DNA from: an uncultured Bacteroidales bacterium
GTDB taxonomy: Bacteria > Bacteroidota > Bacteroidia > Bacteroidales > Paludibacteraceae
Length of the DNA stretch: 60,591 bases
NCBI GenBank assembly: GCA_902762355.1
Contig: CACWNR010000020.1
Location: 1 to 60,591 of the forward strand
Direction of reading: 5' to 3'
Shown: in pieces, positions 8,231-16,911 of the stretch
Layout of the letters: every line of letters begins with the position of its first letter
How positions within the stretch are numbered: position 1 is the stretch's first letter
Made by a program: the position numbers and the translations under genes
Notes under the pieces: generated by a model
Told to the model about the DNA's origin: nothing
Database searches by the model: none
Seen by the model: only the letters and a program-made list of their open reading frames with translations

Positions 8231-9529
8231 ATGACTAAGAATTTTGTAGAAGAGCTCCGTTGGAGAGGGATGTTACAGGACATCATGCCCGGAACGGAGG
8301 AACAATTGATGAAAGAGATGACGACCGCGTATGTGGGTATTGACCCGACAGCGGACAGTCTGCATATCGGTCACTTGTGCGGCATCATGATGCTGCGTCA
8401 CCTGCAGGCCTGCGGCCATAAGCCGATTGCGCTGATCGGTGGTGCCACCGGTATGATCGGTGACCCTTCCGGCAAATCGGCGGAGCGTAACCTGCTCACC
8501 GAAGAGATCCTCCGTCACAACGTGGCGTGCATCCGCGAGCAACTCGAGCATTTCCTCGATTTCAACAGCGATGCCCCCAATGCAGCCGAACTGGTCAACA
8601 ACTACGATTGGATGAAGGACTACACCTTTATCAATTTCACGCGCGACATCGGCAAACTCATCACCGTTAACTACATGATGGCGAAGGACTCCGTCAAGAA
8701 GCGCTTCAACGGCGAGTTCAGCCAAGGTATGTCGTTCACGGAGTTCACCTATCAGTTGCTGCAAGGTTACGACTTCGTCTATCTGAACGAGCATAAGAAT
8801 TGTCTGATGCAAATGGGCGGTTCGGATCAGTGGGGCAATATCACCACCGGTATCGAGCTGATGCGTAAGATGAACGGCAAGACGGCGTTCGCCCTCACAT
8901 GCCCGCTGATCACGAAGGCCGACGGCGGTAAGTTCGGTAAGACCGAGAGCGGTAATGTATGGTTGAGCCGCAAGTACACGAGTCCGTATAAGTTCTATCA
9001 GTTTTGGATGAACGTGAGCGACGATGATGCGAAGCGTTACATCAAGATCTTCACGAGCCTCACGAGAGAAGAGATCGAGGCGCTGATTAAAGAGCACGAA
9101 GAGGCACCGCACTTGCGTGTACTGCAGAAACGCTTAGCGAAAGAGGTGACCTGCATGGTACATAGCGAAGCGGACTACAATGCGGCAGTAGAGGCAAGTA
9201 ATATATTATTCGGAAACGCGACCGCGGATGCGCTGCGCGCGTTGGACGAGGAGACGTTCCTGCAGGTATTCGAAGGCGTAGAACGCTATGAGATTCCGAT
9301 GGAGGAGTTGAAAGCAGGTATCGGTCCGTTGGACTTGCTGGCTGAGAAGACGAATATTTTCCCGAGTAAGGGTGAGGCACGTAAGATGATTCAGGCGAAC
9401 GGTTTCAGTTTGAACAAAGAAAAACTGACCGACCCGCAATCACCAATCACCAATGACCAATTACTAAATAATAAGTATTTGCTCTTCCAAAAAGGAAAGA
9501 AAAATTACTATCTCGTGATAGCAAAATAA
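8231..9529 (+). CDS. tyrS: Tyrosyl-tRNA synthetase
   Basis: This class I enzyme charges tRNA-Tyr with tyrosine in the cytoplasm. At 432 aa it has the usual bacterial length. The HIGH motif is at residues 45-48 ([10 protein letters not shown]), the KMSKS-equivalent KFGKT is near residue 235, and the Tyr-pocket motif GGSDQWGN lies near 197. The C-terminal S4 RNA-binding domain runs from about 360 to the end. Within it, the stretch [10 protein letters not shown] is encoded by a tandem micro-repeat (9438-9467) yet leaves the domain apparently full length. The gene is monocistronic, between the promoter at 8161 and a separate tRNA promoter. Confidence 0.97.
   Translation: MTKNFVEELRWRGMLQDIMPGTEEQLMKEMTTAYVGIDPTADSLHIGHLCGIMMLRHLQACGHKPIALIGGATGMIGDPSGKSAERNLLTEEILRHNVACIREQLEHFLDFNSDAPNAAELVNNYDWMKDYTFINFTRDIGKLITVNYMMAKDSVKKRFNGEFSQGMSFTEFTYQLLQGYDFVYLNEHKNCLMQMGGSDQWGNITTGIELMRKMNGKTAFALTCPLITKADGGKFGKTESGNVWLSRKYTSPYKFYQFWMNVSDDDAKRYIKIFTSLTREEIEALIKEHEEAPHLRVLQKRLAKEVTCMVHSEADYNAAVEASNILFGNATADALRALDEETFLQVFEGVERYEIPMEELKAGIGPLDLLAEKTNIFPSKGEARKMIQANGFSLNKEKLTDPQSPITNDQLLNNKYLLFQKGKKNYYLVIAK
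9438..9467 (+). repeat. Micro-repeat island inside tyrS
   Basis: Degenerate 7-bp units of the form ACCAATN (CAATCACCAATCACCAATGA and onward) inside the S4-domain coding sequence, in frame. Confidence 0.65.
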
Positions 9530-9557
9530 CGATTTTTCGAAAAAAAGTGCAAAATTA

Positions 9558-9589
9558 TTTGGTCAATTCAAAAAATTGTAGTAATTTTG
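9558..9589 (+). promoter_or_regulatory. tRNA-Gln promoter
   Basis: TTTG at 9558-9561 and TAATTTTG at 9582-9589, a spacing of 20 nt, about 20 nt upstream of the mature tRNA. Confidence 0.75.
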
Positions 9590-9608
9590 CACGCTTTTTC
9601 GAAAGTGC

Positions 9609-9679
9609 TGTCCACTCGTATATCGGTATTACACCGGATTTTGGTTCCGAGAAGCGAGGTTCGACTCCTCGGTGGACAA
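9609..9679 (+). tRNA. tRNA-Gln (anticodon TTG)
   Basis: A 71-nt cloverleaf. The acceptor stem TGTCCAC pairs with GTGGACA in all seven positions, with the weak U1-A72 pair typical of bacterial tRNA-Gln. T8 is present. The anticodon arm CGGA-TTTTGGT-TCCG places TTG at 34-36. The T arm is CGAGG-TTCGACT-CCTCG and the discriminator is A. CCA is not encoded. The D stem has one mismatch. Confidence 0.93.
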
Positions 9680-9683
9680 CTAA

Positions 9684-9708
9684 GGCTGCGACGAGCGGCC
9701 TATTTTTT
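9684..9708 (+). terminator. Terminator after tRNA-Gln
   Basis: GGCTGC-GACGA-GCGGCC stem with one G-T pair, then TATTTTTT. It starts five bases after the tRNA. Confidence 0.8.
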
Positions 9709-9773
9709 CCGCAAAAGCGGAGCGAGTGTGATGGAATACTCGGTATTAAGTAACACAAACAACAATTATTCAA

Positions 9774-10331
9774 ATGAAAGAATTCGCATTGGTAGGTACT
9801 CCGCGTAGCGAGTACGGAAAGAAAGCCGCTAAGGCTTTCCGCGCAGAGGAATTGATTCCTTGCAACATTTACGGTTGTGGTCTGAACCTGACCTTCACAG
9901 TAGCAGCAGCTGACGTTCGTAAGTTGATCTACAGCCCGGACACTCAGATTGTTGACCTGACGGTTGGTGACACGAAGACCAAAGCTATCGTAAAAGAGTT
10001 GCAGTTCCACCCGATTGACGGTAAGACGCTGCACATCGACTTCCTCGCAGTAGATGAGAAGAAGCCGGTAGTAGTTGAGATTCCGGTTCAGTTGAACGGT
10101 CTTGCTGAAGGTGTAAAAGCCGGTGGTAAGTTGGTTCAGAACATGCGCAAACTCAAAGCATGTGGTATCTACACCGCATTCCCGGATCGTATCAACATCG
10201 ACGTTACCGAGCTTGGCTTGGCTAAAAAGATCGCCGTTGCTGACGTGAAGGTAGAAGGCTTGAAGTTCGTTAACCCGGCTGACGCTTGCGTCGCTGAGGT
10301 GAAGGCAACACGCCAGAGCAAACAAGCTTAA
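9774..10331 (+). CDS. rplY: 50S ribosomal protein L25/general stress protein Ctc
   Basis: This 5S-rRNA-binding ribosomal protein is 185 aa, the long Ctc form with an L25 N-terminal domain (about 1-90, KAFRAEELIPCNIYGCG) and a C-terminal TL5/CTC beta domain. It begins MKEFALVGTPRSEYGKKAAK, as usual in Bacteroidetes. It lies 46 bp before pth, a pairing common in bacteria that suggests co-transcription. I could not identify its promoter between the tRNA terminator and the ATG. Confidence 0.96.
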   Translation: MKEFALVGTPRSEYGKKAAKAFRAEELIPCNIYGCGLNLTFTVAAADVRKLIYSPDTQIVDLTVGDTKTKAIVKELQFHPIDGKTLHIDFLAVDEKKPVVVEIPVQLNGLAEGVKAGGKLVQNMRKLKACGIYTAFPDRINIDVTELGLAKKIAVADVKVEGLKFVNPADACVAEVKATRQSKQA

Positions 10332-10376
10332 TGATAAGGGCGGGCGTTAAGCTCGCCCTTAATTTTTAAAAGAAGT

Positions 10377-10943
10377 ATGGCAAAATTTCTCATAGTTGGA
10401 CTTGGCAATATCGGTGACGAGTACGCAGGTACACGGCATAACATCGGTTTTATGATGATCGATGCGTTTGCTGCATCCAAAGACGTAAAGTGGGAGGACA
10501 AGCGGTATGGGTTTGTGGCCAAATGTAGGGTTAAGAACGCCGAACTCGTGCTGCTTAAACCTTCCACCTATATGAACCTCAGCGGTAATGCCGTGCGGTA
10601 TTGGTTGGCGCAAGAGAAGATCCCCGTGGAGAACATGCTTGTGCTGGTGGACGACCTCAACCTGCCGTTTGGTACGATTCGTATTCGCAAGCAGGGTTCG
10701 AATGGAGGTCATAACGGACTCGGCAACATCCAATCGGTATTGGGTACAGAGAACTACGCACGCGTACGTTTCGGTATAGGAAACGAGTACACGCGCGGAA
10801 CACAGATCAATTTCGTACTGGGCGAGTGGACCGATGAGGAGAAAAAGCAGATTGACGAGCGGCTGAAGGTAACAAGCGAGATCATTCCGAGTTTCTGTCT
10901 TCAGGGTATTGACCGGACGATGAACCAGTTTAATGGGAAATAG
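10377..10943 (+). CDS. pth: Peptidyl-tRNA hydrolase
   Basis: The enzyme releases tRNA from drop-off peptidyl-tRNA in the cytoplasm. At 188 aa it has the normal length. The N-terminal motif [18 protein letters not shown] carries the substrate-binding Asn and catalytic His21. [12 protein letters not shown] has the catalytic Asp, and [11 protein letters not shown] the conserved Asn/Gly/His segment. It follows rplY and precedes an S4-domain gene, separated only by an 18-bp micro-repeat. Confidence 0.96.
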   Translation: MAKFLIVGLGNIGDEYAGTRHNIGFMMIDAFAASKDVKWEDKRYGFVAKCRVKNAELVLLKPSTYMNLSGNAVRYWLAQEKIPVENMLVLVDDLNLPFGTIRIRKQGSNGGHNGLGNIQSVLGTENYARVRFGIGNEYTRGTQINFVLGEWTDEEKKQIDERLKVTSEIIPSFCLQGIDRTMNQFNGK

Positions 10944-10960
10944 GTTACGGGTTACAGGTT
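10943..10960 (+). repeat. Micro-repeat in the pth/S4 junction
   Basis: GGTTACGGGTTACAGGTT fills the whole gap between the pth stop and the next ATG. The same family occurs inside the genes at 13572 and 59106. Confidence 0.7.
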
Positions 10961-11401
10961 ATGGCGGAAGTTCGTGTAGATAAATATCTCTGGGCGATGC
11001 GGATCTATAAGACGCGGAGCATTGCTGCAGACGCTTGCAAGAACGGGCGTATCGCGATGGTACAATCGTGCCCCGATGGGGCTAAGAATGGCGTACAGTT
11101 GAAGCCCAGCCGCACGTTCAAGGTCGGCGACACGTTCACCGTTCGTAAGGGACCTATCACGTACACGTATAAAGTGCTGCAGTTGACGGAGAACCGTTTG
11201 GGTGCAAAGTTAGTACCCGAGTACCTGCGCGATTGCACGACACCTGAACAACTCGAACTGCTCGAACTGGCACGTCTGGCCGGAAACGGTGGTCGTGACC
11301 GCGGTATGGGTCGTCCGACGAAGAAAGACCGACGGGATATTGAGGTATTCATGAGTGATAACTATCTCGATGAAATAGATTTTGATGAGGATGAGGAGTA
11401 A
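10961..11401 (+). CDS. S4-domain RNA-binding protein (Hsp15-like)
   Basis: The protein has 146 aa. The S4 domain occupies about residues 3-65 (VRVDKYLWAMRIYKTRSIAA and later GDTFTVRKG), followed by a basic linker and an acidic C-terminus (DEIDFDEDEE). The Hsp15 family binds free 50S subunits carrying stalled nascent chains and helps recycle them. The position directly after pth, another rescue enzyme, fits that role. The end overlaps the start of the DUF4924 gene, so they are translationally coupled. The ATG follows the micro-repeat directly and there is no Shine-Dalgarno. Confidence 0.9.
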   Translation: MAEVRVDKYLWAMRIYKTRSIAADACKNGRIAMVQSCPDGAKNGVQLKPSRTFKVGDTFTVRKGPITYTYKVLQLTENRLGAKLVPEYLRDCTTPEQLELLELARLAGNGGRDRGMGRPTKKDRRDIEVFMSDNYLDEIDFDEDEE

Positions 11402-11849
11402 GAAAGACAACATAGCCGAGTATATTCTGTATTTGTGGCAGATGGAGGACTATCTGCGTGCGTTCCCGCAGAACGCAGACGCGACACCGGAACTGCACGA
11501 ACTGAACGAGATGATGCATCGCGAAGGCATCGTGGACGGTGGTCATCTGGCGATTGCCAATAATGCCCTTTCAGAACTGATTGACCTGCACACGCAGATC
11601 TTGAACGAGGACGCGATATACCGCGCAGCTATAATGCGTTTGCAACCTTCGCTCAACCTACTTAAGGCCAAGACCGACCGCCCGACGATGTCAGATATCG
11701 AGGCATGTCTGCTACTGCTCTATCAGATCATGATGCTCAAGTTGCAAAAACGCGAAATCACGCCCGAGACGGCAAATGTGCAGACACAGGCGACAGGCGT
11801 GTTACAATTCTTAAGTCGCACCTATCATGACGACCAAACAGCGCTTTGA
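11385..11849 (+). CDS. DUF4924 family protein
   Basis: The family is restricted to Bacteroidetes and has no known function. The N-terminal hallmark KKDNIAEYILYLWQMEDYLR is present. The protein is cytoplasmic, helical, with no signal peptide. Two ATGs (11385 and 11391) both overlap the end of the S4 gene; 11385 gives the N-terminal length I expect for the family. It overlaps nth at its 3' end by 23 bp, so S4-DUF4924-nth is a tight operon. Confidence 0.85.
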   Translation: MRMRSKKDNIAEYILYLWQMEDYLRAFPQNADATPELHELNEMMHREGIVDGGHLAIANNALSELIDLHTQILNEDAIYRAAIMRLQPSLNLLKAKTDRPTMSDIEACLLLLYQIMMLKLQKREITPETANVQTQATGVLQFLSRTYHDDQTAL

Positions 11850-12462
11850 AAATATATTAGCTTGGTTTGAGGTCAACATGCCCGTTGCGGAATCGGAATT
11901 GGTGTTTGCTAATCCTTTCCAATGCCTCGTGGCCGTGATGCTCTCCGCGCAATGTACAGACAAGCGGGTCAATATGGTGACGCCGGCGCTCTTTGCCGCC
12001 TACCCGACTCCGGAAGCGATGGCCAAGGCGACGAGTGATGAGGTGTTTGAATACGTGAAGTCGGTCAGTTATCCTCGGAGCAAAGCGGAGCATCTCGTGC
12101 AGATGGCACAACGGCTCGTGGAGGCATACGACGGTATTGTTCCGGATAATATAGAGGATCTGCAAACGTTGCAGGGCGTTGGAAGAAAGACAGCGAACGT
12201 GGTGTGTGCGGTGATTTGGAACCAACCGACGATGGCAGTGGATACGCATATTTTCCGTGTCAGCGAACGCTTGGGTTTGACAACCAACAGCAAGAACCCG
12301 CTGCAAACGGAGAAAGCACTCGTCAAATACATTCCGGAGAATGTTATTCCGAAGGCGCATCACTGGTTGCTACTCCATGGACGCTATGTGTGTCAAGCAC
12401 GCAAACCGCAATGCGAGATCTGTGGAATAAGCAAATATTGCCGCTATTATGAAAAAAATTGA
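11827..12462 (+). CDS. nth: Endonuclease III
   Basis: This is a DNA glycosylase/AP lyase for oxidised pyrimidines, 211 aa as in E. coli. The helix-hairpin-helix [12 protein letters not shown] contains the catalytic Lys, [13 protein letters not shown] the catalytic Asp. The C-terminal 4Fe-4S site is intact as C-X6-C-X2-C-X5-C ([17 protein letters not shown]). It overlaps the preceding gene and lies just before the recA promoter. Confidence 0.96.
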   Translation: MTTKQRFENILAWFEVNMPVAESELVFANPFQCLVAVMLSAQCTDKRVNMVTPALFAAYPTPEAMAKATSDEVFEYVKSVSYPRSKAEHLVQMAQRLVEAYDGIVPDNIEDLQTLQGVGRKTANVVCAVIWNQPTMAVDTHIFRVSERLGLTTNSKNPLQTEKALVKYIPENVIPKAHHWLLLHGRYVCQARKPQCEICGISKYCRYYEKN

Positions 12463-12469
12463 CGTACAC

Positions 12470-12500
12470 TTGCGTATGTCATTTTTTTTTTGTAATTTTG
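12470..12500 (+). promoter_or_regulatory. recA promoter
   Basis: TTGC at 12470, 19 nt, then TAATTTTG at 12493-12500. The TTGC overlaps the region just after the nth stop. I see no LexA-like palindrome. Confidence 0.75.
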
Positions 12501-12527
12501 CACCGCAAAATTGAAATTATTACTACT

Positions 12528-13568
12528 ATGGCAGAGAAACAAGGACCATCGGCAGACAAGCTCAAAGCATTGCAGGCCGCGATGGCAAAAATTGACAAAG
12601 ATTACGGTAAGGGCGCTATCATGCGTCTGGGTGATGAGAACATAGAGAACGTACCCGTTATCCCGACCGGTAGTATCGGTTTGAACTACGCGCTGGGCGT
12701 GGGCGGTTATCCGAAAGGACGTATCATCGAGATCTACGGTCCGGAGTCATCCGGTAAGACCACGCTGGCTATCCACGCGATGGCGGAGGTACAGAAGGCC
12801 GGCGGTATCGCCGCTATCATCGATGCAGAGCATGCGTTCGACCGTTTCTACGCCGAGAAACTCGGTGTGAACATTGCTGATTTGCTGATTGCGCAACCGG
12901 ATAGCGGTGAGCAAGCACTCGATATCGCAGACGAGTTGATTCGTTCGGCCGCAGTGGATCTGATTGTTATTGACTCTGTGGCTGCGTTGACCCCGAAGGC
13001 AGAGATTGCCGGCGAGATGGGAGATAACAAAGTAGGTCTGCAGGCACGTCTGATGAGTCAGGCGCTGCGTAAGATGACCGCTTCGGTGAACAAAACCGGT
13101 ACAACCGTGATCTTCATCAACCAGCTGCGCGAGAAGATCGGTGTGATGTTCGGTAATCCGGAGACGACTACAGGTGGTAACGCGTTGAAGTTCTACGCTT
13201 CGGTTCGTCTGGATATCCGTCGTACAGGTCAGATCAAAGACGGCGAGCAGATCAAGGGTAACCAAGTGCGCGTGAAAGTGGTTAAGAACAAAGTCGCTCC
13301 TCCGTTCAAGAAAGCGGAGTTTGACTTGATGTTCAACGAGGGTATCTCGCGTATCGGTGAGATCCTGGATTTCGCAGTAGCTACCGAAATCATCAAGAAG
13401 AGCGGTTCGTTCTTCTCCTACGGCGACACGAAGTTAGGTCAGGGACGCGACAAAGTGAAAGATGTACTGGTTGAGAACCCGGATCTGTGCGAAGAACTGG
13501 AAGCAAAGATCGGCGAGAAAGTAAAAGAGCTCGGGCTTGAGGCTGTACTTGCAAAGATCGGTAAATAG
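12528..13568 (+). CDS. recA: Recombinase RecA
   Basis: This ATP-dependent strand-exchange protein acts in homologous recombination and repair. It has 346 aa from ATG 12528 ([20 protein letters not shown]); an upstream in-frame TTG would lie before the promoter and is not the start. The Walker A motif is [10 protein letters not shown], Walker B is [10 protein letters not shown], loop L2 is around [20 protein letters not shown], and the C-terminal domain is complete. The next gene starts three bases after the stop, so it is probably co-transcribed. Confidence 0.98.
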   Translation: MAEKQGPSADKLKALQAAMAKIDKDYGKGAIMRLGDENIENVPVIPTGSIGLNYALGVGGYPKGRIIEIYGPESSGKTTLAIHAMAEVQKAGGIAAIIDAEHAFDRFYAEKLGVNIADLLIAQPDSGEQALDIADELIRSAAVDLIVIDSVAALTPKAEIAGEMGDNKVGLQARLMSQALRKMTASVNKTGTTVIFINQLREKIGVMFGNPETTTGGNALKFYASVRLDIRRTGQIKDGEQIKGNQVRVKVVKNKVAPPFKKAEFDLMFNEGISRIGEILDFAVATEIIKKSGSFFSYGDTKLGQGRDKVKDVLVENPDLCEELEAKIGEKVKELGLEAVLAKIGK

Positions 13569-13571
13569 TTT

Positions 13572-15056
13572 TTGGGCACACAACAATACATACTTAGTCC
13601 GCGGGAGGCGTACATAGCCGAACAACAATGGCGGGTAGTGAAACGTTCAGTAGATGCACGGCAACGCGAGTTGCGCGTGCATCTTACTATACTTACGGAC
13701 GACAAAGGAAACCCTGTTCCGAAGGACGCACCTATCCCATTGTACGAGCCGCCAATGTTCCAAGATGTACATCAGGCGAAGCGGTCGGTGGTTATCATCG
13801 GTGCCGGTCCGGCGGGGCTTTTTGCAGCGCTGACATTACTGGAGCACGGGATTAAGCCTATTATTTATGAACGCGGCAAAGAGGTAAGCGAACGAAAAAA
13901 AGACATTGCATTGCTGAATCGAAACGAGGGTTTGAATCCGGAGTCAAACTACTGTTTCGGCGAAGGCGGAGCCGGTACGTTCAGTGACGGCAAACTCTTC
14001 TCGCGTTCGAAGAAACGCGGAAACATGCAGCGAGTAATGGAACTGTTCCATTATTTCGGTGCACCGGATACGGTGTTGTATGAGGCTCACGCACATATAG
14101 GGAGCGATAAACTGCCGGGCATCATCAAGCGAATGCGGGAGTGTATATTGGAGCACGGCGGGGAGATACATTTTGAGACTTGCGTCACAAGTCTCAAAGA
14201 GGTTACGGGTGACGGATTACGGGTTACAGGAGCTCCTATTATCTTGGCGATCGGGCATTCGGCACATGACACGTATCGGATGTTAGCGAAAGAGGGGGTG
14301 AAGTTAGAGACGAAAGGTTTTGCGATGGGAGTACGCGCAGAACATCCGCAGAGTCTGATCAATAAACTAATGTACCATTCGACGAATGTCGAATATGTGG
14401 GTAATGCATCGTATAGTCTCGTGACGCAAGTGGATGGACGAGGCGTGTATTCATTCTGCATGTGCCCGGGCGGACATATCGTGCCGGCAGGAAGTGAAGC
14501 GGGCAGTTGCGTCGTGAACGGGATGAGTGCGAGTCATCGCAACTCACCATACGCCAACAGCGGTATGGTGGTGCAGATCAACCCGGAAGATATAGAGGGC
14601 GATGATCCGCTACGCGGATTAGCGTTCCAAGAACAATTAGAACGCATGGCGTTTGAGCATGGAGGTCCGCAAGCACAGGCGCCTGCACAACGGTTAAAGG
14701 ATTTTGTGGAAGGGAAGGCAAGTAAAGATCTGCCGGCGTGCAGTTATCTGCCGGGTATTGTATCGAGCCGATTGGATGAGTGGTTACCGGCACATATAGG
14801 TAAACGCTTACAGCAGGGTTTTCGGGACTTCGATAAGAAATACCCGGGCTTCTTGACGAACGATGCCGTGATCGTTGGCGTGGAGAGTCGGAGCAGCAGT
14901 GCGGTTCGTATTCCGCGGGATCCGGAGACACTCCAATCGGTGAGCACTCCCCTGCTCTACCCTTGCGGCGAAGGAGCGGGTTATGCCGGCGGCATCACGA
15001 GTTCCGCGTTGGATGGCATCAATGCCGCATTGAAAATTGCTGAATTGGCACGATAA
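13572..15056 (+). CDS. FAD-dependent oxidoreductase (NAD(P)/FAD-binding)
   Basis: A cytoplasmic flavoprotein of 494 aa with a Rossmann dinucleotide-binding motif VVIIGAGPAGLFAALTLLEH at about residue 73 and the C-terminal FAD motif PCGEGAGYAGGITSSALDGI. It matches the uncharacterised FAD-dehydrogenase family of Bacteroidetes; the substrate is unknown. The start is TTG, since an in-frame stop lies two codons upstream and the next ATG is about 60 codons in. Around residue 212 the peptide EVTGDGLRVTG is encoded by a GGTTACGGGT-type micro-repeat and replaces part of the segment before ILAIGHSAHDTYR. It follows recA by three bases. Confidence 0.85.
   Translation: MGTQQYILSPREAYIAEQQWRVVKRSVDARQRELRVHLTILTDDKGNPVPKDAPIPLYEPPMFQDVHQAKRSVVIIGAGPAGLFAALTLLEHGIKPIIYERGKEVSERKKDIALLNRNEGLNPESNYCFGEGGAGTFSDGKLFSRSKKRGNMQRVMELFHYFGAPDTVLYEAHAHIGSDKLPGIIKRMRECILEHGGEIHFETCVTSLKEVTGDGLRVTGAPIILAIGHSAHDTYRMLAKEGVKLETKGFAMGVRAEHPQSLINKLMYHSTNVEYVGNASYSLVTQVDGRGVYSFCMCPGGHIVPAGSEAGSCVVNGMSASHRNSPYANSGMVVQINPEDIEGDDPLRGLAFQEQLERMAFEHGGPQAQAPAQRLKDFVEGKASKDLPACSYLPGIVSSRLDEWLPAHIGKRLQQGFRDFDKKYPGFLTNDAVIVGVESRSSSAVRIPRDPETLQSVSTPLLYPCGEGAGYAGGITSSALDGINAALKIAELAR
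14201..14230 (+). repeat. Micro-repeat inside the FAD oxidoreductase gene
   Basis: GGTTACGGGTGACGGATTAC followed by GGGTTACAGG, in frame, encodes VTGDGLRVTG. It belongs to the same family as 10943-10960 and 59532-59566. Confidence 0.75.
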
Positions 15057-15089
15057 TTGATAGCTAATAGATAATAGATGATAGATAAA
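15057..15089 (+). repeat. Micro-repeat in the leader of the GH28 gene
   Basis: Degenerate GATAGCTAATAGATAATAGA units start at the stop codon of the FAD oxidoreductase and end ten bases before the next ATG. Confidence 0.6.
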
Positions 15090-15099
15090 TTTAATTCTT

Positions 15100-16596
15100 A
15101 TGAAAAAATTGTTCCTCTCCGCCCTGATGCTGGGCGCGGCGCTGATGGTAAGCGCACAAAGTAAGTACGACCATTATTACCAAGGTCTGCCTATCGAGAT
15201 CGAGCACGTACAGGAAGTAAAATTCCCGGCTACGTCCGTTAATATCGCGCAATACGGCGCAGTGCCCGATGGCAAGACGGATTGTACGGAGGCTTTTAAC
15301 AAAGCGATTAATGAACTCAGTAAGAATGGTGGAGGTCACGTCATCGTACCGAAAGGTGTTTGGAAGACCGGTCCGATTCAGATGAGAAGTAATATCGATC
15401 TCCATTTGAGCAAAGGCGCTACGATCTTGGGTTCGGAGAACAAAGAGTTATTCGTTCAGAAGAGCGATAGTCTGCGTGACGGAAGTAAGAAATGTAACGC
15501 GCTTATCTATGGTTCTAAACTGGAGAACGTGGGCATCACCGGTAAGGGTGTGATAGACGGTCAGGGTTTTATCTGGCGTCCGCTCAAGGAGAAGAAAGTG
15601 GTACGCGACGGCAAGTTGCCTGAGGTTTGGGAAGAGGCTTTGGCGCTCGGCGGTACCCTCAAACAAGACGATAAGACCTATCGTCTCTGGTATCCGTTTA
15701 ACTTGAATAAGGAGCTCGGTATCCCGAATATCGCCGCTACGGCGGAGATTCAAGAGAAGATGCGCCCGCACTTGGTGAACATCACCGACTCGAAGAATCT
15801 GGTGGTTGAAGGTGTGACGTTGCGCAATAGTCCGAAGTTCCACCTTGTACCAACACGTATCCAGAACCTGATTATTGAGAACGTGACGATCGATTGTCCG
15901 TGGTGGGCACAGAACGGCGACGCGATGGATCCGGGTAATGTACAGGTAGCGCTGATTGCCGGTTGTCATGTGAGCGCCGGTGACGATGGTATCTGTATGA
16001 AAGGCGGTGTAGGAGACAAGGGAGTTGCAGCAGGTCCGCAACGCGATTTCCTGATCACGAACGATACCGTTTATCGTGCACACGGCGGTTTTGTCATCGG
16101 TTCGGAGTTCTGCGGCGGTATGCAGCGTCTGATTGTGAAGGATTGTATGTTTGATGGTACAGATATCGGTTGCCGTTTCAAATCGGCTCCGGGTCGTGGC
16201 GGTTGGTGCGAGGACATCTACTGCTATAACATCACGATGAAGGACATCCGCGAAGCTGCATTCCTTTTCCAATCGGGTTATGCTGATCGTTCGGCCGGAG
16301 GTCGCGGTGCTACAGACACGGATGATAAGAGTAAGTTCTATCCTGAATGGAGCAACTTCACCTTCCGTAATATCACCTGCGTCAATGCCCGTAAGGCGGT
16401 AGATATGGTAGGTTTGAAGGGTCTGCCGGTACACGACATCCTCTTCGACAATGTTAGTTGGTACGGCACACGCGAAGGTATGACCATCGATTTCGCAGAG
16501 AAGATCAAATTCCAAAACTGCATCATGACTCCGCAGAAGGAGAACACGATCAAGCACAGCAAGGATCTAATCTGGAACGGAAGTCCGCTGGAGTAA
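15100..16596 (+). CDS. Secreted polygalacturonase, glycoside hydrolase family 28
   Basis: It hydrolyses alpha-1,4-galacturonan of pectin. The protein has 498 aa with signal peptide MKKLFLSALMLGAALMVSAQ and no lipobox, so it is probably periplasmic. A right-handed beta-helix opens with INIAQYGAVPDGKTDCT-like sequence (VNIAQYGAVPDGKTDCTEAF). The GH28 catalytic motifs are recognisable: NGDAMDPGN for NTD, GDDGICMKGG for the paired Asp, AHGGFVIGSE for GHG, and CRFKSAPGRGG for RIK. It faces the convergent SusCD/PL1 locus, so together they form a pectin utilisation locus. No specific regulator is adjacent. Confidence 0.93.
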   Translation: MKKLFLSALMLGAALMVSAQSKYDHYYQGLPIEIEHVQEVKFPATSVNIAQYGAVPDGKTDCTEAFNKAINELSKNGGGHVIVPKGVWKTGPIQMRSNIDLHLSKGATILGSENKELFVQKSDSLRDGSKKCNALIYGSKLENVGITGKGVIDGQGFIWRPLKEKKVVRDGKLPEVWEEALALGGTLKQDDKTYRLWYPFNLNKELGIPNIAATAEIQEKMRPHLVNITDSKNLVVEGVTLRNSPKFHLVPTRIQNLIIENVTIDCPWWAQNGDAMDPGNVQVALIAGCHVSAGDDGICMKGGVGDKGVAAGPQRDFLITNDTVYRAHGGFVIGSEFCGGMQRLIVKDCMFDGTDIGCRFKSAPGRGGWCEDIYCYNITMKDIREAAFLFQSGYADRSAGGRGATDTDDKSKFYPEWSNFTFRNITCVNARKAVDMVGLKGLPVHDILFDNVSWYGTREGMTIDFAEKIKFQNCIMTPQKENTIKHSKDLIWNGSPLE

Positions 16597-16617
16597 AGGC
16601 AAGTACATAACAACAAT

Positions 16618-16643
16618 AAAGGCTCGCGTGTGCGAGCCTTTTT
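16618..16643 (+). terminator. Terminator of the GH28 gene
   Basis: GGCTCGC-GTGT-GCGAGCC followed by five T. It has the same stem as the minus-strand terminator at 16867. Confidence 0.92.
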
Positions 16644-16649
16644 GATGAA

Positions 16650-16866
16650 TGAGATGTCGGAAAATATTGTTGGATAGGGTGAGGTTAGGATGACATTAGG
16701 TAGATGGTAGGAGTAAAGTCTAGGATTACCACGTAATGAGTGTGTAATTGATAGCTAAATGACAGGTAAATGACATTAGGAAGAGGGATGGGCAATAACT
16801 AACCAATAACCAAGTAATAACTAACGAATAACTAACGATTGATAGGTAAAAGGAAGGTAAAACAAC
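16650..16866. repeat. Degenerate repeat-rich spacer between convergent genes
   Basis: This gap holds no gene. It consists of short imperfect repeats: ATGACATTAGG twice (16691 and about 16771), GATAGCTAAATGACAGGTAA, and a run of AATAACTAAC/AATAACCAAG units from about 16795 to 16840. It has the same character as the leader at 1462-1545. Confidence 0.55.
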
Positions 16867-16894
16867 AAAAAAGGCTCGCAGTTGCGAGCCTTTT
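16867..16894 (-). terminator. Terminator of the minus-strand pectin operon
   Basis: Read on the minus strand: GGCTCGC-AACT-GCGAGCC followed by TTTTTT. It lies 18 bp beyond the stop of the gene at 16912. Confidence 0.92.
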
Positions 16895-16911
16895 AAAATA
16901 TCCGTTAGGGA

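Noticed and set aside
8273-9112. A 279-aa minus-strand frame within tyrS
   Set aside because: Antisense shadow of a gene with unmistakable synthetase motifs.
12459-12527. A longer RecA start at TTG 12459
   Set aside because: It lies upstream of the -7 box at 12493-12500; ATG 12528 gives the normal N-terminus.
16795-16845. AATAACTAAC repeats as a CRISPR array
   Set aside because: Units are about 10 bp, imperfect and contiguous, with no unique spacers and no cas genes.
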